Of a stretch of DNA of 64,000 nucleotides, positions 1 through 9,129 are shown one piece after another. The notes below the pieces were generated by a model. That model searched no databases, was not told the DNA's origin, and was given only the letters and a program-made list of their open reading frames with translations. This DNA is from Siphonodentalium dalli. Its lineage: Eukaryota > Mollusca > Scaphopoda > Gadilida > Siphonodentaliidae. Location of the stretch: the NCBI GenBank assembly GCA_032622095.1, contig CP136061.1:25482991-25546990 (forward strand), read 5' to 3'. A program made the position numbers and the translations under genes. Positions within the stretch are counted from its first letter, which is position 1; the number at the start of each line of letters is the position of its first letter.

Positions 1-660
1 CAAGGAAGGCATTACCATGTTTAACACAGTCAATGTGCCAGTTAATAACACATTCTGGTCAGCAGTGACTCTAATTTCCTTCATTGAAGGAATCGGTCCA
101 AAATTGGTGGAAGTCAATATCACATTCCACGATACCATCAGTGATGGTATAATTCCCTCCATAGAATGGAAGTGCTACAATTATACAACCGTAAATTTAA
201 TGGCATGCACAGCCATGACCTTCGGGGAATGTGTCGTAGTAGCGTACTGGCACAGCCAGCGTGCCCAGTTAATAACACATACCATTAGTGATGGCATAAT
301 GTCCTTCACAGAAGGGAGCGGTCCAGCATTGGAACCCTGTCGCCATGTTATAAATACAATGACAGTAAACAACTACACATAACCATAGTCTTCCAGGAAG
401 GCAATACGGTCCAACCAGTGGGTCCAGTCAACATATATCATCAGTGATGGTATAATTACGTATAATTCGGTCCAAACACAAACTTGAAACAGACAAGCAC
501 TGTCTGATGACTTGGTCTGGAAACCTCCATGGACTGAAAAGTACTATGTGGGCATCCCTATAAGGAAGCGGCTACCAGCATCCTGCTTATCGTTATAGAA
601 GAAATGAGCCTCTGGCACTGATAGCAGGTCCCTTCATCGAAGGGATATACAGTAATGGGC
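1..660. repeat. Degenerate repeat built of short palindromes
   Basis: A short near-palindrome of the type ACCATCAGTGATGGT recurs about every 150 bp (near 134, 284 and 437). It alternates with a second palindromic word of the type TCCTTCATTGAAGGA (near 77, 300 and 632). Phrases such as GGTCCA...ATTGG follow in similar order, so this looks like a decayed repeat unit. A 121-codon open frame (17-382) runs through it but matches no family I recognise and is probably incidental. The class of element is unknown. Confidence 0.35.
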
Positions 661-670
661 GCAGCCGCAC

Positions 671-872
671 TTGATAAAAACGCAGAAAATGGAGACGAGA
701 ACCAATAGAGGATGGCCTTCTAGAGAATACCTTGATGGATCCTCCAGGAAACGAAGTGATACTCCCGAAGATGGCCTTCTAGAAAATACCTTGATACAGG
801 AAACACCCCCCATTTATTTTGGATGCCAAGATTCCACCGTGGAAGGAAACGGAAAGAGAAAGTGGGGAGGAG
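671..872 (+). mobile_element. 3' end of LTR-retroelement internal region
   Basis: A 26-bp phrase beginning GATGGCCTTCTAGA occurs twice (711-736 and 770-795) with one difference. The stretch ends in a purine-rich run (about 854-872, GAAAGTGGGGAGGAG) immediately before a TGT-starting sequence, as a polypurine tract precedes a 3' LTR. A 68-codon open frame covers most of it (671-877) without a recognisable domain. I read it as the last internal piece of an LTR retroelement whose coding part is missing. The alternative is a chance purine run. Confidence 0.4.
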
Positions 873-1141
873 TGTAGTAGATTTTGGGGAATTCCTGACT
901 TAGCGCGCATGCGCAGGAATAGACAGAGAGAATACCACCACGCCGACCTAAGATCACAACGACCTGCTTGCATCGATAATCCATCTGCATCAGCCGGCCT
1001 GTGATAACCACCGACGTGATATCTCGACCACGACTTGCGGGGACGTCTGCACCTTATAGGGTGTAAGTTTACTTCAGCCCATTGCCTGTAAATTTTTTTT
1101 TTTTTTAATCTCAATAAAGTTCACATTTTGTATTTCTAACA
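873..1141 (+). mobile_element. Probable LTR (TGT...ACA) with poly(A) signal
   Basis: The sequence begins TGTAGTAG directly after the purine tract and ends TTTCTAACA, giving TG...CA-type termini over 269 bp. An AATAAA poly(A) signal lies at 1113-1118 after a long T run, about 23 bp before the proposed end, which is normal for an LTR R region. No second LTR copy is seen in the window, so it could be the right-hand LTR of an element whose remainder lies outside or is deleted. Confidence 0.6.
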
Positions 1142-1264
1142 TAATCCACCATGAAGTATACTCTCAAAATGTTTCGTCAATGGGCATGGTTTCTGTTATT
1201 GCTAATATACATGTACAGAATCCTTTCTTTGGACTCTATAACATTTTGGGAAAATTGGGTCCAC

Positions 1265-1330
1265 AAAGCCCTTAAGCGCAACGCAATTAATTGCGCTTTA
1301 ATTAATTATTAAATGTGAATTTGGCCTCCC
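1265..1330. repeat. End of a TTAAGCGC-family element
   Basis: CTTAAGCGCAA words are followed by a phrase of the type ATTAAATGTGAATTTGGCC. The same phrase forms the inner part of the terminal inverted repeat of the element at 25817-26309. Only this end is recognisable here. The flanks (1142-1264 and 1331-1690) hold no gene that I can see. Confidence 0.45.
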
Positions 1331-1704
1331 GAGTCCCATAAATTAATAATTATGTAGATCAGTTTTAATAGTCTCCTATGATTGTGCTTGGGTGAAGACT
1401 AAATTATGTGTAAAGAACTCACAGTTACCCACTTGTGCAATCGCCAGTCATGAACTTCCTGGGGCTCGGCAATGGCATGTCCTCTGATTCTGTAAAAGTT
1501 GAAATAAAGAATTCAATTTCGTGGTGACAACATAAACAAATTTGGTCACCAATGACGGGACTCTTTATTGGGCGAAATAACATCATGTACAAATGGTTTT
1601 AATCTAATTTCTAATTGGTCTCCGCTCTCAGTGAACGCTCAGACGAACACGATTCAATCGGGCCCGACGAAATCGTGGATAGTTTGTTCACATGATTTGG
1701 GGTC

Positions 1705-2008
1705 ACCAAACTTTTGAAAGATGTGAAGACAGGGAAAGCATCAGGGCCGAACGGAATCCCCAACACCGTTCTTAAAAACTGCGCATATATGCGATATCAC
1801 CAGGACTGACAGCGATATTAAAAAAATCATTAGCAACAGGACAGCTACTATCTGACTGGGTAATTGCAAACATCGCACCCGTCTACAAAAAAGGAGATGT
1901 CCATCTTGCTGAAAACTACAGACCTGTCTCTCTAACATCTGTATGTTGCAAAATGCTGGAACACTTGTATGTCGACACATAATGAACCATCTAGAAAAGC
2001 ATAACATC
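1705..2008 (+). pseudogene. Non-LTR retrotransposon RT, N-terminal part (LINE-a)
   Basis: Translation gives the front of a reverse-transcriptase domain: a KASGPNGIPN-type motif near 1735, then DWVIANIAPVYKKGD and NYRPVSLTSV at about 1850-1945. These are the finger-region motifs of CR1/L2/Rex1/Jockey-type LINE reverse transcriptases. The frame is broken near 1790 and again near 1968. The domain stops at AACATC (2003-2008), where the 1.1-kb foldback element is inserted, and resumes in phase at 3126. It is a dead copy with no endonuclease part visible upstream. Confidence 0.8.
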
Positions 2009-3125
2009 TATGGCAAGCCGTTTTCACATTTTTGATTGATTTAGACTTAAGTCCAATTATTTGGACTTAAGTCCAATTATTTGGACTTAAGTCCAATTAT
2101 GGAACTTAAGTCCAAATAATTGGACTTAAGTCCAAATGAATTGGACTTAAGTCCAAATGAATTGGACTTAAGTCCAATTAGCGAATTGATTTGGACTTAA
2201 GTCCAAATCAATTGGACTTATGTCCAATAATTGGACTTAAGTCCAATTATTTGGACTTAAGTCCAATTAGTGAATTGATTTGGACTTAAGTCCAATTCAT
2301 TTGGACTTAAGTCCAATTCATCTGGTTTGAAACGATAGTCCCCTTCTTTGTAATGGTATATTCCTGCAAGTTTTGATTGACAGTCAAACTTCGTACTAAC
2401 CAGGGCATTCCTGACTCCAAGACTAACTCCGTACGTCCCCTTTGCCACGTGGCTTGTTTTCGGCATGCCGAGATTGAAAATGTTTCGAATCCGAATTGGC
2501 ATCTTAATAAATGCTAACTGCATGCATGAATGAAGTAAAATTAATTCACGACTTGATTCAATTGTTATTTGACAGCATGTAGTGTAGGCTACACGCAGTT
2601 TCGTTTATTGCATTTACTAAGTGTCTTATATTTGATCTGGTCCACATCGAGCTGATTCATTATATATGTTGAGAAAGGTAACAATTAACAAGATCAACAA
2701 GAATTAGACCCAAATGTAAACGGCCATTTTCCCACAACTCCGCCCTATGAGCAAAACCAGACCTGCTTAATATCTGATGGGGGTGTTTCTTATACAGATG
2801 AATTGGACTTAAGTCCAAATGAATTGTACTTAAGTCCAAATACCACATAATTGTGAATTCGGCGAGGAATTGGACTTAAGTCCAAATAGATGAAAATATC
2901 GGTATTTGGACTTAAGTCCAAATCAATTGGACTTAAGTCCAAATCAATTGGACTTAAGTCCAATTCCTCGCCGAATTCACAATTATGTGGTATTTGGACT
3001 TAAGTCCAATTCGCTATTTGGACTTAAGTCCAATTATTTGGACTTAAGTCCAATTATTTGGACTTAAGTCCAAATAATTGGACTTAAGTCTAAATCAATC
3101 GAAAATGTGAAAACGGCTTGCCATA
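2009..3125. mobile_element. Foldback element of TTGGACTTAAGTCCAA palindromes
   Basis: This 1117-bp insertion begins TATGGCAAGCC and ends GGCTTGCCATA. The terminal inverted repeats are about 45 bp with one mismatch, and the insert is flanked by the direct repeat AACATC (2003-2008 and 3126-3131). Both arms are arrays of a 16-bp perfect palindrome TTGGACTTAAGTCCAA, about 13 copies at 2041-2320 and about 11 at 2798-3095. A nested inverted repeat (about 2836-2884 against 2953-2998) lies in the right arm. The centre (about 2325-2795) is unique and has no convincing coding capacity, so the element is non-autonomous. Its superfamily is not identifiable. Confidence 0.88.
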
Positions 3126-4390
3126 AACATCTTGACGTCACTAAATCATAGATTTAGGAAAGGACACTCATGCGTCACACAGCTATTGACCACCAACACA
3201 GATTTCCTAACAACATTTGACGAGAAAATTCAAACTGACGCCGCAATATTAGACTTTTCCAAAGCATTTGACACCGCACCACACAGAAAACTGCTGGCCA
3301 AAGTAAGCAACTGTGGTATCAAAAGGAAAGCTTCACACCTGGCTTGAAAACTTCCTGACAGAGAGGTAAATGAGAGTCGTCGTTGAAGGGCAAGCTTCAT
3401 CCAGCGTCTCCGTCGACTCTGGCGTGCCACAGGGAGTGGTGCTTGGACCTCTACTTTTCCTGTGCCACATCAATGGCCTACCATATTGTGTCTCCTCGCA
3501 GGTGAGGTTAATCGCGGACGACTGTTTACTATATCTCCAAATAAAAACATACAACGACCATGTCACTCTACATAAAGACCGAGATAAGCTTGAGGTATGG
3601 GCAGAAAGGTGAGGCATGCGATTCAACGCTAAGAAGTGCTATATCATGTCCACGAGCAAAACAACATCTTTCACATACCAGCTAAACAACTGCCAACTGG
3701 AAGAAATAGATGAAAACCCATACATGGGGGTGACACTCTCCAAGGACATGAAATGGTCATCTCACATCACCAAAATCACACAGAAGGCGAATAGTACGCT
3801 AGGCTTCATTAGAAGAAACCTAAAGAAGGATTCAGCAAAAAGCAAGCTGATTGCATACGAAACCTTAGTGCGACCAAAGTTGGAATATGCATCAGTTGTC
3901 TGCATGGAACCCACACCTGATAGGAGACAGTCATAAATAGAGAGGTTTCAGAAGAGAGCAGCGAGATTCCTAACAGGGGACTATACATCACAAGAGGCAG
4001 AAACAATTACCAACATGCTGCGTGAATTACAACTTCAAACACTAGAAGGCCGAAGGTATGACCACCGACTCCAGTTGTTTGGCAAGTTAGTGAACGGGCT
4101 GGTCCCGGCTATCGACACCAAAAAAAGACCTGTTGAGACCAAAACAAAAAGTGGGTCGAAAAATCAAAGCTCGGAAGTTCGAGGGGTACGTACCAAAGAA
4201 CTTTGTTTCTACCCAGGAGTGTAACAACTCAAAACCCTATGAACTAATCGACGCGCAGACTCCAGAATTCAAAAACTCATTCTTCCCTAAAACAATCAAG
4301 GACTGGAATACTCTGGAAGTAGACAGCATGCGATCCATCCAAATGACAATGGACGGAGAACCAGCTGAAAACAACAAAACGTCCTAATCA
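3126..4390 (+). pseudogene. Non-LTR retrotransposon RT, C-terminal part (LINE-a)
   Basis: This continues the RT interrupted at 2008. Visible in order are: RKGHSCVTQLL, DFSKAFDTAPH (catalytic region A, about 3250-3285), GVPQGVVLGPLLF (about 3420-3460), IADD at 3511-3522 in the place of the usual F/Y-ADD, then the thumb and C-terminal region (AKKCYIMS, PYMGVTLSKDMKWSSH, a VRPKLEYASVV-type phrase and RAARFLTGDYTS). The frame is broken near 3320, there is a stop at 3610-3612 in place of Trp, another near 3934, and a further shift near 4130. Together with 1705-2008 it is one inactive element of the Jockey/CR1/Rex1 assemblage. The exact clade needs a phylogeny. Confidence 0.85.
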
Positions 4391-5480
4391 TCCCATCCCA
4401 CGCGCTTATACATCCGAACGGATCCTGTGCGCATACCAATACAGATACAGATTGCGATGTCGTCGCAGATGAGTATATCGTGGGTTGTTCGTAAGCCATG
4501 GTTAATCACGTGATTGACTATACCCAACGATCTTTCCATCTACGATGTTTACGTACACACGACAGCGATTGCGTCGCAAGTGAAGGTTGCACCACGATTT
4601 CGAAAATCAAACAATGCTTGAGCATGCGCAGTCCAATTAGAGGTTACTACTTATGGCGGAATTTTTTTCACTTACGATTGAATCGACGTTCACTAATAGT
4701 GATACCATTTAGATCCATTACAACTGTCCAGTAGTGTTGTGTGTTGATTCACTCGATTGTGAAGATACATGTACACGTTACCCATCTTATATGCAAATAT
4801 ACAATATAAAATGAAAATAACGGGCCAATAATGTGAAATTACTCCAAGTAAGGACTATGCGCCACGTGACCTTTCACCTCACGACGTTTATGTCTTGGTG
4901 ACGTATCAACAAAAAATCTCGCCTCGAAATTGGGTCACATCTAATTTAGCGTCTCGGATGGTTTAAACGAATAAATTAATGCATACAAGTAGAATAAAAC
5001 AGTAATATAGCTAAATATTCGATGAAACATGATTAAATGTCCCTAAATTTTAACTTTCACTGTTCTGTTCCGATTTTTTTGAACGGATTGCACCGCACAC
5101 AATTTGCAAAATTTACGATGTACACTTTTCTCAGAATTTGCGTGGGCTATTTTCAATGCAGCGAATTCTGAACTATAGCAGTTTGAAATAATTTGCTTTT
5201 TGTTTAAAACAGGAGACATTTGATTGAAAGAATTTCACAGTTCCGATTTCTGAACATGGATTAATATTAAATCATGACTTATATCTTGTTTATTGCTGAC
5301 AAATCACCCAAGTGTTCCATAAATCCGCGACCTCATCACAATACTGTAACTGCATATTCATGCGTAACAGGAATTGCTCTTCGAAATTACCAAAATGTAG
5401 GTTGTTTTTGTCTCAAAACTGACTTAAATTTGGCTTAATTTGACAAACAATAGTAGTGTGGATTGGCATAAGATAAATAC
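4391..5480. other. Intergenic, nothing recognised
   Basis: No open frame with family resemblance was found. A phrase of the type TTACGATTGAATCG (about 4671) also occurs near 33865 and, in inverse sense, near 1650 and 28590, which suggests scattered pieces of a small unrecognised repeat. Confidence 0.4.
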
Positions 5481-5483
5481 AAC

Positions 5484-5584
5484 AATAGCATAGTGTGTTT
5501 TGAGATGTGTTTTATCTCAAATCGTTAGAAGTATGATTTTTCGCGAGGATCTATAAAACACATCTCAAAACACACTATGCTATT
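5484..5584. repeat. Perfect 31-bp inverted repeat (hairpin)
   Basis: Arms at 5484-5514 and 5554-5584 are exact reverse complements (AATAGCATAGTGTG... and its partner) around a 39-bp loop. The right arm runs straight into the 47-bp minisatellite. The sequence following the arm (GCTATTATCGTATATAACT) reappears at the start of the second minisatellite block near 6663. Confidence 0.85.
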
Positions 5585-5604
5585 ATCGTATATAACTACA
5601 ATAC

Positions 5605-6592
5605 AATATCACATACAAGTTACCGGTACCAGCGTTACCTAACTGTACTCGAATATTACATACAAGTTATCGGTACCAGCGTTACCTAACTGTACTATAA
5701 TATCACATACAAGTTACCGGTACCAGCGTTACATAACTGTACTATAATATCACATACAAGTTATCGGTACCAGCGTTACCTAACTGTACTAAAATATCAC
5801 ATACAAGTTATCGGTACCAGCGTTACCTAACTGTACTATAATATCACATACAAGTTACCGGTACCAGCGTTACCTAACTGTACTAGAATATCACATACAA
5901 GTTACCGGTACCAGCGTTACCTAACTGTACTAGAATGTCACATACAAGTTACCGCTACCAGCGTTACCTAACTGTACTATAATATCACATACAAGTTACC
6001 GGTGCCAGCGTTACCTAACTGTACTCGAATATCACATACAAGTTACCGGTACCAGCGTTACCTAACTGTACTAGAATATCACATACAAGTTATCGGTACC
6101 AGCGTTACCTAACTGTACTATAATATCACATACAAGTTACCGGTACCAGCGTTACCTAACTGTACTAGAATATCACATACAAGTTACCGGTACCAGCGTT
6201 ACCTAACTGTACTAGAATATCACATACAAGTTATCGGTACCAGCGTTACCTAACTGTACTATAATATCACATACAAGTTACCGGTACCAGCGTTACCTAA
6301 CTGTACTATAATATCACATACAAGTTACCGGTACCAGCGTTACCTAACTGTACTATTATATCACATACAAGTTACCGGTACCAGCGTTACCTAACTGTAC
6401 TAGAACATCACATTCAAGTTACCGATACCGGCGTTACCTAACTGTACTATAATATCACATACAAGTTATCGGTACCAGCGTTACCTAACTCTACTAGAAT
6501 ATCACATGCAAGTGATCGGTACCCGCGGTAGCGAACTGTACTACAATATCACATGCAAGTTACAGATAACCGCGGTACCTAACTGTAATGAG
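5605..6592. repeat. Minisatellite block 1, 47-bp unit, about 21 copies
   Basis: Successive units start at 5605, 5652 and 5699, giving a 47-bp period. The consensus contains AATATCACATACAAGTTACC then GGTACCAGCGTTACCTAACT and GTACTAT. Common variants are T/C in the ACCGG/ATCGG position and the last bases of the unit. The final two units diverge (CCCGCGGTAGCG) and lead into a unique sequence, 6593-6660. Confidence 0.95.
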
Positions 6593-6662
6593 TGCTTGTA
6601 CTATACATGTAGTATAATTTAATATCGATTTAAACTCACTTATCTCATTTTGTTTCACACAT

Positions 6663-6970
6663 GCTATTATCGTATATAACTACAATACAATATCACATAC
6701 AAGTTACCGGTACCAGCGTTACCTAACTGAACTACAATATCACATGCAAGTTACCGCTACCTGCGGTAGCGAACTGTACTAGAATATCACATACAAGTTA
6801 TCGGTACCCGCGGTAGCGAACTGTACTACAATATCACATGCAAGTTACCGGTACCAGCGTTACCTAACTGTGCTAGAATATCACATACAAGTTATCGGTA
6901 CCCGCGGTAGCGAACTGTACTATAATATCACATGCAAGTTACAGATAACCGCGGTACCTAACTGTAATGA
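6663..6970. repeat. Minisatellite block 2, same 47-bp unit, about 6 copies
   Basis: The block begins with the same leader as block 1 (GCTATTATCGTATATAACT), contains about six 47-bp units including the divergent CCCGCGGTAGCG type, and ends with the same exit sequence as block 1 (GTAATGAGTGCTTGTAC). Leader, array and exit were therefore duplicated together, and the copies afterwards differ in unit number. Confidence 0.9.
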
Positions 6971-6996
6971 GTGCTTGTACTTGTACTTGTAACATG

Positions 6997-7453
6997 TGTA
7001 ACGGGAGAAGGGTGGAATGCGGGAGTCGCACCGAAAGTTGGCAGCACCCGAAATCTCAGGCCACCGGTCACCCATCCAAGTGCTAACCGGGCTCGACGTT
7101 GCTTAACTTCGGTGACGAGACAAGGCGTCTTAACCACTGGACCAAAGAAGCATGCTCCGTTGGATCTGTTGATTAATCGGCCTTCTATATTTACAACGCG
7201 ACCGCTACATTCCTCCCTTCCTCGTTTTGAGGTTCGGACGAGCCCCCAGTGTAACGGGAGAAGGGTGGAATGCGGGAGTCGCACCGAAAGTTGGCAACAC
7301 CCGAAATCTCAGGCCACCGGTCACCCATCCAAGTGCTAACCGTTGCTTAACTTCGGTGACGAGACAAGGCGTCTTAACCACTGGACCAAAGAAGCATGCT
7401 CCGTTGGTGCTGTTGATTAATCGGCCTTCTATATTTACAACGCGACCGCTACA
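6997..7453 (-). mobile_element. TRIM-type LTR element with 5S rRNA-like LTRs
   Basis: Two near-identical repeats, 6997-7209 (213 bp) and 7250-7453 (204 bp), enclose only 40 bp. On the minus strand each LTR starts TGTAGCGG and ends GTTACA. The 40-bp interior then reads, one base after the 5' LTR, TGGGGGCTCGTCCG, identical to the first 14 bases of a tRNA-Pro primer-binding site. It ends in a purine tract GAGGAAGGGAGGAA abutting the 3' LTR. CATG flanks both ends (6993-6996 and 7454-7457). There is no coding capacity, so this is a terminal-repeat retrotransposon in miniature. The right LTR lacks 9 bp (GGGCTCGAC) that are present in the left. The known comparison is Cassandra TRIMs of plants, which carry 5S sequence in their LTRs. 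Confidence 0.85.
7042..7120 (-). ncRNA. 5S rRNA-derived segment inside TRIM LTR
   Basis: The minus strand reads GAAGTTAAGCAACGTCGAGC, then CCGGTTAGCACTTGGATGGG and TGACC. These are the box A/intermediate element/box C region of 5S rRNA (compare GGAAGCTAAGC...GGTTAGTACTTGGATGGG), followed by a GGTGCT phrase near the 5S 3' end. Upstream in the same sense (about 7126-7143) is GGTCCAGTGGTTAAGACG, which resembles a tRNA box A region. The canonical 5S 5' strand is absent, so this is a derived promoter region and not a functional 5S gene. The other LTR has the same segment with the 9-bp deletion. Confidence 0.8.
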
Positions 7454-7615
7454 CATGTAGTATAATTTAATATCGATTTAAACTCACTTATCTCATTTTG
7501 TTTCACACAAAGAGCCAGTCTGTGTTAACTTAAACTGAGATTTTTTGAGCATGTCAATTGACCGAAGTACGGATCTGTATATACTTTTAGTCACCAATAT
7601 CCACTTCTTCCCATA

Positions 7616-7886
7616 GACTTTAATCGAGGGCTGATTGGCGGTTTATATTTTTTCGTGAACTATGTATTGTGCCATTGCTCTATTCCGTTCACCACTGCTT
7701 ACGACCACTTTTTGAAACGCTTGTTTCGTGACCATTCCATGGTTTTTTTTTATTAACTTAACTGTGTCGACAGTCATTTCGATATCTTTATATGACGGTT
7801 TGTAAAACCCGGTATTTAATACCAGCATTAGGTTATGTAAGGCGTCACTAAATATATATATATATATATATACGTCACAAACACGC
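7616..7886 (+). promoter_or_regulatory. Upstream region of ZNF1, conserved among ZNF copies
   Basis: From ATCGAGGGCTGATTGG onward this matches 42907-43280 and 60355-60640 through phrases such as AACTATGTATTGTG and CTATTCCG...CACCACT. A conserved block before the start codon (GTCACAAACACGCATGGATT) is shared with ZNF2. In ZNF1 an (AT)n run (7852-7872) occupies the place of about 80 bp present upstream of the corresponding ATG in ZNF2. No clear TATA box can be told from the AT repeat. Confidence 0.5.
7852..7872. repeat. (AT)n microsatellite
   Basis: About ten AT dinucleotides, ending 14 bp before the ZNF1 start codon, just upstream of the conserved ACGTCACAAACACGC leader. Confidence 0.95.
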
Positions 7887-8909
7887 ATGGATTCGTTAAG
7901 CAGTTTGTACAATGCGACAAAGCAAAAGGATGTTTGTTCATATCAGTGCGATATATGCTCGAAATCATGCAGCACATCTTCAAATTTGCAGGCACATAAG
8001 AGAATCCACGCGGGTGATCGGCGGTATCAATGTGATGTGTGCGAGAAATCATTTGTTCAATCGAGTAGCCTGGCGAAACATAAGATGGTTCACTCAGGGG
8101 ATCGCCCATATAAATGTGATCTGTGCAATAAATCATTTATTCAGTCGTATAACATGACCATCCATAAGATGATCCACACGGGTGCTCGTCCGTACCAATG
8201 TGATGTGTGCGAGAAATCATTTACCAATTTGGGTACCCTGACGACGCATGCAAAGATCCACACGGGGGGTCGCCCGTATCAATGTGATGTGTGCGACAAA
8301 TCATTTACTCACTCGAGTGGCTTGACTACACATAAGAGGATTCACACCGGGGATCGCCCATATCAATGTGATGTGTGCGAGAAATCCTTTACTCACACGA
8401 GTAGCTTGGCGGCGCACAAGAGAATACACATGGGTGGTCGTTCGTATCAATGTGATGTGTGTGAGAAATCATATTCGGAGTCGAGTAACCTGATGCGACA
8501 TAAGAGAACACACACCGCGAGTCATCCGTATCAATGTGATGTGTGTGATAAATCGTTTACTCAGTCGAGTACTCTGACGAGTCATAAGAGAATTCACACG
8601 GGAAATCGCCCATACCAATGTGATGTGTGCGATAAATCATTTAATCAGTCATGTAACCTGACTGCCCATAAGAGGATCCACACCGGGGTTCGTCCGTACA
8701 AATGCGATGTATGCGATAAATCATTTACTCATTTCGCCAGCTTGACGAGGCACACAAGGATCCACACGGGGGATCGCCCGTACCAATGTGATCTGTGTGA
8801 GAAATCATTTATTCAGTCGAGTGAACTGACGACACATAAGAGGATTCACAGCGAGGAATCGCCCGTAGCAATGCGATGTGTGCAAGAAGTCATTTACTCA
8901 GTTATCTAA
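7887..8909 (+). CDS. C2H2 zinc-finger protein, 11 fingers (ZNF1)
   Basis: This 340-residue intronless frame has eleven C2H2 fingers, each 28 residues (C-x2-C-x12-H-x3-H with TGxRP-type linkers), from residue 19 to about 321. Such arrays normally bind DNA in the nucleus through helix positions -1, 2, 3 and 6, which vary here (for example Q/S/N, H/S/G and Q/S/E triplets), while the framework is nearly constant (YQCDVCDKSF). No KRAB, ZAD, BTB or SCAN domain precedes the fingers. The start MDSLSSL is shared with the second Met of ZNF2. After finger 11 the frame shifts and ends with SPVAMRCVQE plus a short tail, and the shifted DNA still encodes finger remnants. The linker after finger 7 (TASHP) is atypical. 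Target and function are unknown. Confidence 0.8.
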   Translation: MDSLSSLYNATKQKDVCSYQCDICSKSCSTSSNLQAHKRIHAGDRRYQCDVCEKSFVQSSSLAKHKMVHSGDRPYKCDLCNKSFIQSYNMTIHKMIHTGARPYQCDVCEKSFTNLGTLTTHAKIHTGGRPYQCDVCDKSFTHSSGLTTHKRIHTGDRPYQCDVCEKSFTHTSSLAAHKRIHMGGRSYQCDVCEKSYSESSNLMRHKRTHTASHPYQCDVCDKSFTQSSTLTSHKRIHTGNRPYQCDVCDKSFNQSCNLTAHKRIHTGVRPYKCDVCDKSFTHFASLTRHTRIHTGDRPYQCDLCEKSFIQSSELTTHKRIHSEESPVAMRCVQEVIYSVI

Positions 8910-9128
8910 CCTGATTACCTATACAAGGATCTACACTGGAGATTAGCCGTTATGATGGGAGCTGTGTGTGAAATTGTTCAAGGAAATGAGTAGCCTGGCG
9001 AGACATGAGTATATTACACAATGTAGGAGATTGTCCCCATACCTGTGGTATATACATGTACGTGCATGAACGCATTGATCACGTCGAACCACCTGGTGGA
9101 ACATTCGAGAATCCACCCAGGAACATCC
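8870..9128 (+). pseudogene. Decayed fingers 12-14 after the ZNF1 stop
   Basis: In the frame shifted from the ZNF1 end, a finger reads QCDVCKKSFTQLSNL with a TAG where the preceding Tyr codon should be. It is followed by a TAG after TYTRIYTGD and by a half-finger (CVKLFKEMSSLARHEY). A further [11 protein letters not shown]-type remnant lies at about 9085-9125. The same order (MSSLARHEYITQCRR-type tail) recurs in the ψZNF at 24480-24640, so these belong to the ancestral gene end. Confidence 0.75.
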
Positions 9129-9129
9129 G

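Noticed and set aside
17-382. 121-codon gene at the left edge
   Set aside because: The frame is a by-product of the palindromic repeats and has no family resemblance.
5605-6970. CRISPR-like array of regularly spaced repeats
   Set aside because: The 47-bp units are directly adjacent with no unique spacers, and the window is eukaryotic. It is a minisatellite.
7042-7120. A functional 5S rRNA gene
   Set aside because: Only the internal promoter and 3' part are recognisable, the 5' strand is replaced by other sequence, and it lies inside an LTR.
6971-7460. Open frames of 77-122 codons on both strands across the TRIM
   Set aside because: They read through the LTRs in both directions and repeat with the LTRs. 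The 5S/PBS/PPT layout explains the sequence.
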